Below are positions 16,301 to 22,933 of a stretch of 64,000 nt of DNA, one piece after another. Position numbers and translations under genes: made by a program. Source of the stretch: Moorena sp. SIOASIH (lineage in GTDB: Bacteria; Cyanobacteriota; Cyanobacteriia; Cyanobacteriales; Coleofasciculaceae); assembly GCF_010671925.1 (NCBI RefSeq), contig NZ_JAAHIH010000004.1, positions 1 to 64,000 of the forward strand, given 5' to 3'. Below the pieces are notes generated by a model. The model was not told the DNA's origin. It ran no database searches and saw only the letters and a program-made list of their open reading frames with translations. Numbering within the stretch: the first letter of the stretch is position 1; each line of letters begins with the position of its first letter.

Positions 16301-18016
16301 GTGTTGTTCATGAACCAGAGTGAATCCCGACTGCTGCTCATATCGCAGCTTGAATGGTAGTTTCTCCATCCGCGAACTATAGGGGCTAGCTTCGTTGCTT
16401 TTATTTCGGCACCATAATTCGAGTTGTTGACTATGGCTTTAATCTTCTGACGTATATTTCGGTGGTTTTCCTCTGAAGGAATTGACCGAAATTTTCCGTT
16501 TTTCTGGACGCGGAAATTCCACCCCAGGAAGTCAAAGCCATCTGTCGTTTTGGTCAGCTTGGTCTTTTCTTCGCTGATTTCCATCCCACGCTCTGCCAAG
16601 AATTCTTTCACTCTATTGAGTATTTTCTCAGCATTATCTTTTGGCTTTAGGATAAATACCATATCGTCTGCATAACGCAAACTGGTGTGAATATCCTCTA
16701 TTCCATCAAGTGCAATATTGGCAAGGAGAGGGCTGACGACACCCCCCTGAGGGGTGCCTTGGTCTGGAAAGTGTGGGTCAACTCCTGCTTTGAGGCATCG
16801 GTATATTCCCTTTTTAATAGATGCGGGGGCTATTACCCTCTCCATAATGGTGGTATGAGAAATACGGTCAAAACACTTTTTGATGTCTAGTTCAATTACC
16901 CTTTTGTTGATTCCGTTTGAAGATGACCTTAAGTGACCAAATAGGCGTTTTTGTACGTCTTGAGTACATCTGCCCGGACGGAATCCGTAGCTGTCACCGC
17001 TGAATAGTGCCTCATGGGCAGGCTCTAAGGCATATTTAACTAGACATTGCCATGCTCTGTCAGCCAATGTCGGAACTTTGAGCACCCGGGTTTTTCCGTT
17101 CTTTTTAGGGATTGGTACTTTCCGGAGTCGATTATGCTTCCAGTCAGGTGCATAATCGTTCAATGCTTCTACTAATTCCCATCGCTGTCTGTAGTTTAGG
17201 CTTGACAGGCCATCCACTCCAGCCGTTCTCTTACCTTTATTTAATTGTGACACTTGACGGACGGCCAAAAGCTGCGCTGCTCGGGACTTCAGTATCAGTT
17301 TCTGTAGAGACCGCGCCTTCTTCAAGTCACCAGCCCGAACTGCTTTATACACACGCTTTTGTAGGCGGAATAGGTTTTGGCGGAGTTTCTTCCACTTTTG
17401 CTTCTTCCAAAGTTCACTATGATTGCTCACGTGTCTAACTATGCTCTCCAATAAACCTGTATATTCTGAATACCCGTGCCCAGTTTAAGAGCACATCCTA
17501 CCCGACAGTGGGGATTAAGTTTGGCATAACTTACTACAAGAACGACCCTCTTGCAGACCCATTATTTGCTGTCGTTTTTACTTGTTCCGTCTGTTGGATT
17601 GTTATGACGATTTAGGGCAGTCCATTTCGCCCATCCTCATCTCAGAGATTACTACTATCGTCCTAACAATGTAGTGAGAATAAGAGGATGCCATCTACAC
17701 GTATTTAACAGGTTTGTAGTGTCATTATAGGACGCTTTTCCAGGAACTTTTGCTGCTGTTACCCATATCGCCTTCCCATTAGCGGCAGTGTGACGCAACC
17801 TGTTCGCCTCTGATTCCGCCCTGATGCCAGCTTCACTCTGATGAAATGCCGTTCATCTCGGTGTGGCCAGGTAGGGTGTCACTTATCTCCTAAAGGGCAG
17901 GGCTTTCACCTGCATCCGCCAGACAGTTAGGTTTGTGATTTACTCACGCGCCCTCTGAATCATACCCCTCCCGTTTCGGGAGGCTCCATACTCAGAAACA
18001 AGCCGCACTAGGACAT
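13304..18016 (-). CDS. 57-residue conserved small protein, gene split by a twintron
   Basis: Minus-strand gene in two exons: 18016-18009 (ATGTCCTA) and 13469-13304 (TTCTGAACGC... to TAG). Splicing both nested introns gives 57 residues beginning MSYSERLHPW, with a core VIVARFRKRSDAEGHL and an end FIIIFDLAV. A Shine-Dalgarno sequence CTAAGGAG lies at 18035-18028, 11 bases before the ATG. I believe similar small proteins of about 60-70 residues occur widely in cyanobacteria, but I know no function. The exon join lies in codon 3 (TA|T). Unspliced RNA could yield only a few residues from this start, so expression should depend on both introns splicing; an internal ATG at codon 19 in exon 2 gives an alternative 39-residue product. 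Confidence 0.75.
13502..15875 (-). mobile_element. Inner group II intron, inserted between domains V and VI of the outer intron
   Basis: It starts at 15875 with GTGCGATTCG and ends at 13502 with TTTAAT. Its own domain V (GAGCCGTATGATGCGAAAG then TGTCACGTACGG) lies at about 13579-13546, and its domain VI is the TCAGTGGGGTGACTCACTGA hairpin at about 13537-13518. The flanks CGGAGG and TGCTCC of the outer intron match CGGAGG|TGCCCT in the introns at 4519 and 39331, which show the empty site. It encodes a different RT lineage. Confidence 0.85.
13608..15293 (-). CDS. ltrA: Inner-intron RT-maturase-HNH protein
   Basis: A 561-residue intron-encoded protein. RT motifs include GTPQGGVISPLLANIAL and the catalytic RYADDF; the maturase domain has IIRGWCNYYRG; the HNH domain is CAHCGLTF ... 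EMHHILPRALGG ... LTCHDAKHG. It is clearly more distant from the other three intron proteins here (561 versus 507-513 residues, many substitutions). The frame is intact. It should assist splicing of the inner intron first, which is needed to bring domains V and VI of the outer intron together. Confidence 0.92.
   Translation of the reverse strand: MKMSKTRGFAPQSEWKKVNWRKLEKTVFKLQKRIYQASNRGDVRVVRKLQKTLIKSWSAKMIAVRRVTQENKGKKTAGVDGVKSLTPKQRLTLVSNLKVSKKAQPTRRVWIPKPGRKEKRPLGIPTMYDRALQALAKQALEPEWEAKFEPNSYGFRPGRSCHDAIEAIFNSIKQKPKWVLDADIAKCFDKINHNALLTKLNTYPSMRRLIKSWLKAGVMDSGTFSPTDEGTPQGGVISPLLANIALHGMEQAIWDYANSVKGKKTHYKKGLALIRYADDFVILHQDQKVVEECLEVINNWLHDMGLELKPSKTQMTYTFNGFEFLGFNIRQYKVGKNHSKQGFKTIIKPSKDAILEHFERLSKVIDRHKAAPQEALIKHLKPIIRGWCNYYRGVCSKETFQDLGYMLWNKLQRWGYRRHPKKTKTWVNKKYWGTIGEDNWIFMADEDNYLPKHAKTEIIRHKKIQDTRSPYDGDLIYWSTRMREHPEMPAQSGRLLRKQKGKCAHCGLTFRPGDSMEMHHILPRALGGNNFDENLELLHLTCHDAKHGKKVNALELDENPF
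15910..17451 (-). CDS. ltrA: Outer-intron RT-maturase-HNH protein
   Basis: A 513-residue intron-encoded protein closely related to the proteins at 5086 and 39898, with strong similarity throughout (for example KKARSLQKLILKSRAAQLL). The RT catalytic motif is RYADDM; the maturase block is IVRGWRNYH; the HNH endonuclease motif is CGFCGLRF ... HLHHIDGNH ... HQSCHQQIH. The frame is open from ATG 17451 to a stop just before domain V. An alternative start is the internal Met-free MESIVRHVSN context only; no better start is visible. Confidence 0.92.
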   Translation of the reverse strand: MESIVRHVSNHSELWKKQKWKKLRQNLFRLQKRVYKAVRAGDLKKARSLQKLILKSRAAQLLAVRQVSQLNKGKRTAGVDGLSSLNYRQRWELVEALNDYAPDWKHNRLRKVPIPKKNGKTRVLKVPTLADRAWQCLVKYALEPAHEALFSGDSYGFRPGRCTQDVQKRLFGHLRSSSNGINKRVIELDIKKCFDRISHTTIMERVIAPASIKKGIYRCLKAGVDPHFPDQGTPQGGVVSPLLANIALDGIEDIHTSLRYADDMVFILKPKDNAEKILNRVKEFLAERGMEISEEKTKLTKTTDGFDFLGWNFRVQKNGKFRSIPSEENHRNIRQKIKAIVNNSNYGAEIKATKLAPIVRGWRNYHSSCDMSSSRDSLWFMNNTAHRKFRKEKKVSRYRANELCKKGFPKVGYKQNQHVSVKGTKSPYDGDLVYWSQRNSRLYSDNTSDALKRQNHSCGFCGLRFLEDEDVHLHHIDGNHDNWSKNNLLAVHQSCHQQIHSLHSEGRGYLGAV

Positions 18017-18044
18017 AATTTATGTATCTCCTTAGATGGGGTAC

Positions 18045-18087
18045 AAGAGCCAGCCGGAGACCTGGGAAAATCTGTGGGCTGGCTCTT
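18045..18087 (-). promoter_or_regulatory. Hairpin in the leader of the twintron-bearing gene
   Basis: Perfect 11-base arms AAGAGCCAGCC and GGCTGGCTCTT enclose a 21-base loop. On the minus strand it lies just upstream of the Shine-Dalgarno sequence and 29 bases before the ATG. It may be an attenuator or RNA-protein site, or an upstream terminator; the sequence alone does not decide. Confidence 0.4.
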
Positions 18088-18177
18088 AATGTGGACGTTT
18101 GTCGGCCACATTTTTATAATAACACAAAATAATCTTTTATTATAACATATTTTGAAAATTTTTGTAACAAATTTGTT

Positions 18178-18226
18178 AGGGAGTCGGGAGTCGGGAGTCG
18201 GGAGTCGGGAGTCGGGAGTCGGGTAT
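18178..18226. repeat. (GGGAGTC)n tandem repeat
   Basis: Seven copies of GGGAGTC between the divergent small gene and the cutA pseudogene. Confidence 0.95.
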
Positions 18227-18331
18227 CCCCCTATCTCACCATCTCCCCACACCTCAGACCCAGTAAGACTAAGAATGCTGCTTGTCAGCCGGTCAGGCGA
18301 TATAGTATTTTTATCCGTTTTCTTGATCAAG

Positions 18332-18639
18332 ATGAAACTCTATTACGTCACCCTCAACACTACCGAAGAAGCCAGTAAAATTAGTAAGGCATTACTGGAA
18401 CAAAAGCTAGCTGTTTGTACTAACTGGTTTCCGATCACTTGTGCTTACTCTTGGGAAGGTAAAATTGTGGAAGAACCAGAGACAGTGCTGATTATCAAAA
18501 CCTAGTCTGGCTATCGAGAAGACATTGAACAGGTAATTGGTAAATTACCTATACAAATTTGATTGCGGAAATTTCTCCTGAATCAGTCAACTCTGGTTTT
18601 ATGGAATGGCTTAATAAAGAGGTTTCTCTTAAAGGTTGA
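18332..18639 (+). pseudogene. cutA: cutA pseudogene (divalent-cation tolerance protein CutA1)
   Basis: The ATG at 18332 starts MKLYYVTLNTTEEASKISKA, followed by AVCTNWFPITCAYSWEGKI and EETVLIIKT-like sequence, as in CutA1. A TAG at 18503-18505 interrupts the frame before SGYREDIEQVIGKLP, and a frameshift near 18560 moves the remainder (LIAEISPESVNSGFMEWLN, stop at 18637) into another frame. Two independent lesions make it a decayed copy. CutA1 normally forms a trimer of about 105-110 residues. Confidence 0.85.
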
Positions 18640-18760
18640 ATTTAGAAATTAGAGGAGATACTTGGCTCTATTTTCAACCAGCGGATAAAGAAGCAGTTCA
18701 ACAAGCTATTGATGAAAAAGGTATACCATTGACATCCAAATTCCATCTCTTCGTCCAGTG
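18640..18760 (+). pseudogene. Short unidentified coding remnant
   Basis: From about 18643 a reading frame without a start gives LEIRGDTWLYFQPADKEAVQ and continues to about 18750 before degrading. It looks like a fragment of a real protein, but I do not recognise the family. Confidence 0.35.
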
Positions 18761-19839
18761 TTCCCACTCTCTCCTTCGGAGGCTGATCGAGATTGAGCTC
18801 ACCTAGGGCGGGAAGGGCTATAGTTTTGGATTTGATTAGTGGATTTGATTGATTGAGAAAGGGCTAAGGGCGTTCGCGTAGCGGCTCTTTGAGACCATCG
18901 CATTTTTGCCAGCTTATGCCACTCTGCTATTTTTGCTTAGTCCACCTATTTTACCATTTTTGATTTTTACGAGTAATCTACCATTCTGACGGTTTATAAT
19001 TCTGTATTTAAAGATACACTTGATCTGGATTTGTCCACAAAGACTTTTATTCAGCTTGATCAGCTCAACGATTAAACCAAAAGAGGTTGGTCACACAACT
19101 TGCTTGAAAGGAGCATGGCTGAACAGAACGATTGTGATTCGGGTGTCAGCAGTGAGGCAATCAAATCAACAAGGGCGTGAATCTTGCCCAGTTGCCGTGG
19201 TAGGAAAACATCCCCGTGCAAAACATTAAACCTATGACACAGTTATCCCAGTTAAGACAAAAGACACTACCCAGTAATATTAATTCGGAATAATATACTG
19301 CATTTTTGCAGTTATGGCAACCCCCTCAAAACTATTGTTACAGTCACTTTAGTGCCTGTCTAAAATGCTGTCTAAAATGCTGTCTAAAATGGACAAAAGG
19401 CAATCTTAATCGGTTGCACCCCCCATTTGACTACCCAACACTCCCCGCCAATAATCAGAGGCTTCACCGAATCTTCATCTAAGTTTATTATTGTTTTTTA
19501 TTGGCATGCTAGTTTGGTTCTGTATTAACCAATACAGAACTATCACCCTTGTCTGTCAACAGTTTCATGTAGCTTAAGCCCCTCACCAATGGAACTAAAA
19601 GCTGTGATCTAAGCATTTGGTTCTTTTGAGGATGGCTTGTGATCACGGTGCAATCGATTAGCCCAAATTCCGGTTTGATTACCCTTGTTATTGGTTAGTG
19701 TTTGAGGTGTCCACACCAGTTTGATCAGCCACGATATCAGCGTGCCTTTTGGCAAGGGGTTGATCATCCCGGGAATTTGGATGAGTTGGCAGACAAACGT
19801 TGCTCAACCCTGAACATTGTCCAAGGAGAAGAAATCCCA
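18760..19839. other. Gene-poor stretch upstream of the sigma-factor gene
   Basis: About 1.1 kb without a supportable gene. A GTTCGCGTAGCGG palindrome occurs near 18867, and three tandem units of CTGTCTAAAATG lie at 19353-19390. A 21-codon frame with a nearby GGAG at 19113 is not convincing. The region just before 19840 contains an AAGGAG at 19823. Confidence 0.6.
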
Positions 19840-20640
19840 ATGCAAAAGCTAGAACTAGAGACAGAATCTCGGGAGCAGACCCTACTGAAAAAACTGTCTC
19901 AGAGCAAGCTTGACAAGATACCTTTGGGGTTTTGCACTGCCTTTTGGCAGTTATGGAAGCCCTATCACCAGTATCTTTACTGTCGTTGCCTCCAGTGGAT
20001 GGGAAACAACCATACCGATGCTGAAGAAGCCCTATCCAGAGCTAGTCTCAAAGCGTGGGATAAATTGCCAGACTATGCTGGAAAGATTACTAATTTCAAA
20101 GCCTGGCTGACTCGACTGACCTATAACCTCTGTATGGATATGCATCGAGAACGCAAACAACAGGGAATAAACACAGACAGTCTTGAGGAGATAGCGATCG
20201 CACAATGCCAGATCATCAACGAAACTGATTCATGTCCTCTGTCAGCTATCCTTTCTGTGGAAATGGAGATGTACCTCCGGGATGCGATCAATACGCTACC
20301 TATCAAACATCGCACTCCCTTGCTCCTGCACTACTATCAGGAAAAGTCTTATGAAGAGATTGCCCAACACCTTGCTATCTCCCAGGACAACGTTCGTAAG
20401 CGAATTCAACGGGCACGAGAAATGCTACAAAAGCAGTTGCATCAGTATTGTTCAGAGTATTGTTCAGAGTTGAATGGTTCTGAGGTGGAAAGGACGCGAT
20501 CGCATAAATCTGCCAGATCTGACTCTCCAGTCCCGATGGGTATGGGCTGCAGTTTAGAATCAATCGATTACAAGATCACTACTACCTGTCTCGAAGCACT
20601 ACCCGAGTGCTGGTTCCAATCATCCAGCCTGATTGCTTAG
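19840..20640 (+). CDS. ECF-like sigma-70 family RNA polymerase sigma factor
   Basis: A 266-residue sigma factor. I chose ATG 19840 because AAGGAG lies 11 bases upstream and homology starts shortly after. Region 2 spans about residues 40-110 (YLYCRCLQWMG ... DAEEALSRASLKAWDKL ... FKAWLTRLTYNLCMDMHR). Region 4 spans about 145-200 (LPIKHRTPLLLHYYQEKSYE then EIAQHLAISQDNVRKRIQRA). The C-terminal 60 residues are a low-similarity tail. It should direct RNA polymerase to a small set of promoters. The lectin gene 330 bases downstream on the same strand could be a target, but no anti-sigma gene is adjacent. Confidence 0.85.
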   Translation: MQKLELETESREQTLLKKLSQSKLDKIPLGFCTAFWQLWKPYHQYLYCRCLQWMGNNHTDAEEALSRASLKAWDKLPDYAGKITNFKAWLTRLTYNLCMDMHRERKQQGINTDSLEEIAIAQCQIINETDSCPLSAILSVEMEMYLRDAINTLPIKHRTPLLLHYYQEKSYEEIAQHLAISQDNVRKRIQRAREMLQKQLHQYCSEYCSELNGSEVERTRSHKSARSDSPVPMGMGCSLESIDYKITTTCLEALPECWFQSSSLIA

Positions 20641-20775
20641 CAGGGCAAAGTGTGGGGCGGGGGCGCGGGGAGTGTGGGGCGGGGGCGCGGTGTTATTGTG
20701 GCTAATCCCGATTCCCGATTCCCGATTCCCGATTCCCTGTTCCCTGTTCCCTGTTCCCTGTTCCCTAGTCAAAAA
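20641..20775. repeat. Compound short repeats after the sigma-factor gene
   Basis: Two copies of GTGTGGGGCGGGGGCGCGG at 20650-20692, then runs of CGATTCC and CCTGTTC heptamers at 20708-20767. The remaining 200 bases to the lectin gene show no gene. Confidence 0.85.
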
Positions 20776-20970
20776 AAAGCTCCAAACTCAAAAAATTTGT
20801 CACAAACCCCATGGTGAGATCGTTTTATATATAGAAGCCAAGGAAAGTAAGCAGAGCATCCCGAACAGGGCAAATGCATTCCCTAAAGCTGGGAATCAGC
20901 CAAGGTGGGATGTCTGTTTACCTATGATTTGGTTCTAAATTGATCAATTGGGATATTATATCGGATCAAC

Positions 20971-21390
20971 ATGTCTAACATCAAGAAGATTTTTGCTGCT
21001 TTTACCCAGTCAGCTCTTTGCGTCCTGTTGACTGCTTCCCTAGTATTGGGCTTCGCTACCAGTGCATTTGCTGGAAATATCGAAACTGTAGAAGCTGGTC
21101 CAATCTGGAGCAATAGTGATGCTCAAGGCAAATGCCCAGCAACTTGTGAAAATTACGACTCAGGCTACAAGTGGAATGGTCAGTGGTGGACCACAGTACC
21201 TAACGAGATGTCAGTTTGTCAATGTGCCAAGTCTCCTGTAGCAATCGAAGCTGGCCCAATCTGGAGCAATGATGATGCTCAAGGCAAATGCCCCACAACT
21301 TGTAGCGATGCTGGCTTCGGCTACGAATGGGATGGTCAGTGGTGGACCACTGAATGGAATGTGATGTCAGTTTGTGAATGTGTAGTGTAA
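20971..21390 (+). CDS. Secreted mannan-binding (MVL-type) lectin with two Cys-rich repeats
   Basis: A 139-residue preprotein. The signal peptide spans about residues 1-34, with a likely cleavage after TSAFA. Two tandem repeats of about 48 residues follow, each with the pattern AGPIWSN-x-DAQGKCP-x-TC ... GQWWTT ... MSVC-x-C. This matches the Microcystis viridis lectin fold, which has two homologous repeats with AGPxWxN, GQWxT and MSV motifs and binds Man2-3GlcNAc2 cores of high-mannose glycans. Here each repeat has four cysteines absent from the original MVL, suggesting two disulfides per repeat and a periplasmic or extracellular location. Sugar specificity is inferred. Confidence 0.8.
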   Translation: MSNIKKIFAAFTQSALCVLLTASLVLGFATSAFAGNIETVEAGPIWSNSDAQGKCPATCENYDSGYKWNGQWWTTVPNEMSVCQCAKSPVAIEAGPIWSNDDAQGKCPTTCSDAGFGYEWDGQWWTTEWNVMSVCECVV

Positions 21391-21485
21391 TCAACTAACA
21401 CTTTCTCAAATTGCTAATAGAGTGTACAAGCTAACTCTAGCTGTGTCTCTGATAGCACTTGCGCATTAACTTTATCATTTCCCTA

Positions 21486-21520
21486 AGGTAGGGTGGGCAG
21501 TTAATTGGCTCACCCTACCT
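21486..21520 (+). terminator. Stem-loop after the lectin gene
   Basis: Perfect arms AGGTAGGGTG and CACCCTACCT flank a 15-base loop about 95 bases past the lectin stop. It resembles the core of the MITE at 43088-43178, so it may be a repeat rather than a dedicated terminator. Confidence 0.4.
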
Positions 21521-21571
21521 CTAGGCTGATTAGACTTGATCTAACTTGCCGATTTGTTGGATAGTTTTATT

Positions 21572-21735
21572 GTAAGCATTCAGCCGTCAGCGGTCAGCCG
21601 TGAGCTTTCCATAACTCAGATTAAACTTTTGCTTACTTGTTTGATTCAAAAGTTCCGTAGCGTCCTAATCGTCCATAAGCACATCAAGTAGCGTTGTCGT
21701 AGCGCATTAGCTGATAGCTGATAGCTGAATGCTTA
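21572..21735. repeat. TIR-bounded repeat element (GTAAGCATTCAGC ... GCTGAATGCTTA)
   Basis: It is bounded by inverted GTAAGCATTCAGC / GCTGAATGCTTA ends and rich in CAGCCGT and TGATAGC units. It is one member of a dispersed family in this window (others near 22713, 24522, 42198, 47917, 48755). Confidence 0.7.
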
Positions 21736-21790
21736 GGTTTTATAGATAGATTTTTGTTGATAGTAAGCAGTAAACAGTAAACAGGTTAGA

Positions 21791-22537
21791 ATGAAACAGT
21801 TGTATCGAATTTCCCTAACTATTGTTAGCTTATTCCTGTGTTTGGTCACTTTGAGCAGTTGCAGCAACAACCTTGCTAACACTGATCAACTAGAAGGGCA
21901 AGTGTTAAGCATTATCCGGAATAATCCAGAGGTGATTTTAGAATCGGTGCAGGCTTACCAGCAGGAAAAACAGCAAGAGCTAGCCCAATCCAGGCAAGCA
22001 TTTTTGCAGCAAATGATGACACAGCCAACATCGATAATTGGGAATTCTCCTACTACTGGTGTGGCGGAAAATAAAGTTGTGCTGTTGGAGTTTTCTGACT
22101 TTCAATGTCCATTTTGTGCCCAAGCTAACCAAAGCGTAAAGGATTTTATGGACAAACATTCCGATCAGGTAACCTTAGTATATAAGCATTTGCCTCTGAC
22201 TCAGATTCATCCTCAAGCACTCCCTGCTGCTAAAGCAGCTTGGGCGGCTTTTCAGCAAGGGAAATTCTGGGAGTATGAAGATGCCCTGTTTGAGCAGCAA
22301 GATAACTTGGATGAAGAATTGTATGTAGCGATCGCCCAAGAACTTAATCTAGATCTAGAGCAATTTAATCGCGATCGCATCAGCGTTGGAGCCGAAGCTG
22401 CCATTAGGGACGATCTGAAATTAGCCCAGACCTTAGCTGTTAATGGTACTCCTTTCTTTGTGTTCAACACAGAAGTACTCCAAGTTCCTCTCAACCTATC
22501 AGAAATGGAGACTATTCTGGCACAGGTCAGATCATAA
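21791..22537 (+). CDS. DsbA-family thiol-disulfide oxidoreductase, probable lipoprotein
   Basis: A 248-residue protein with an N-terminal hydrophobic segment ending in LSSC (Cys 24), a plausible lipobox. The thioredoxin-like domain starts near residue 90 with FSDFQCPFCAQANQ; the CPFC active site and the cis-Pro region NGTPFFVFN are both present. A helical insertion rich in Gln and Glu follows the signal. It should oxidise or isomerise cysteines outside the cytoplasmic membrane. The Cys-rich lectin 400 bases upstream is a tempting client, but this is only inferred from proximity. Confidence 0.85.
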   Translation: MKQLYRISLTIVSLFLCLVTLSSCSNNLANTDQLEGQVLSIIRNNPEVILESVQAYQQEKQQELAQSRQAFLQQMMTQPTSIIGNSPTTGVAENKVVLLEFSDFQCPFCAQANQSVKDFMDKHSDQVTLVYKHLPLTQIHPQALPAAKAAWAAFQQGKFWEYEDALFEQQDNLDEELYVAIAQELNLDLEQFNRDRISVGAEAAIRDDLKLAQTLAVNGTPFFVFNTEVLQVPLNLSEMETILAQVRS

Positions 22538-22569
22538 TATAGTATTTCTATTTGAGTTGTAAAAACACG

Positions 22570-22800
22570 TTTTGCGGCAAGAGGCAAAAGGCAAGAGGCA
22601 AAAGGCAAGAGGCAAAAGGCAAGAGGCAAAAGGCAAAAGGCAAAAGGCAAGAGGCAAAAGGCAAGAGGCAAAAGGCAAAAGAGATCTGAAGTTTTATTGG
22701 ACAATAAAAAAATACCGTCAGCCGTCAGCTATCAGCCGTCAGCCGTCAGCTGATAGCTGATAGCTGATAGCTGATAGCTAATAGCTTCATGCTTACGCAA
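22570..22800. repeat. (GGCAAAA/GGCAAGA)n array and a TIR-type repeat element
   Basis: About 15 GGCAAAA or GGCAAGA heptamers fill 22575-22682. A member of the GTAAGCATTCAGC family follows at about 22713-22797, made of CAGCCGT and TGATAGC units and ending ATGCTTAC. No gene is seen in 22538-22933. Confidence 0.9.
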
Positions 22801-22933
22801 AACCTTGAAGTTTATTTACAAAATTAGTGACAATTAGTGACAAATTACTGTGACTTTGCCAGGATGATAGAGCAATCTTTACAACAGATAATCAGAACAG
22901 GACTAACTGTTTCAAGGGAAAGGTTACTGCTAA

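Larger units (their letters stand above)
13470..18008 (-). mobile_element. Outer group II intron of a twintron
   Basis: It starts on the minus strand at 18008 with GTGCGGCTTG and runs to 13470, ending CATCGACCGTAAC. Its 5' part parallels the intron at 4519 (GTATGA after a CCTCCCGAAACGGGAGG hairpin). Domain V is at about 15922-15885 (GAGCCGTGTGAGGCGAAAG...). Its domain VI (GCTCCCCGTAATAGGGGACATCGACC) is found only at 13500-13476, because a second intron separates V from VI. Without the insert the length is about 2.17 kb, equal to its relatives. It interrupts codon 3 of the small gene. Confidence 0.85.

Noticed and set aside
19020..19229. 69-codon plus-strand frame in the gene-poor stretch
   Set aside because: No ribosome-binding site, no recognisable motif, and its composition resembles the surrounding non-coding DNA.
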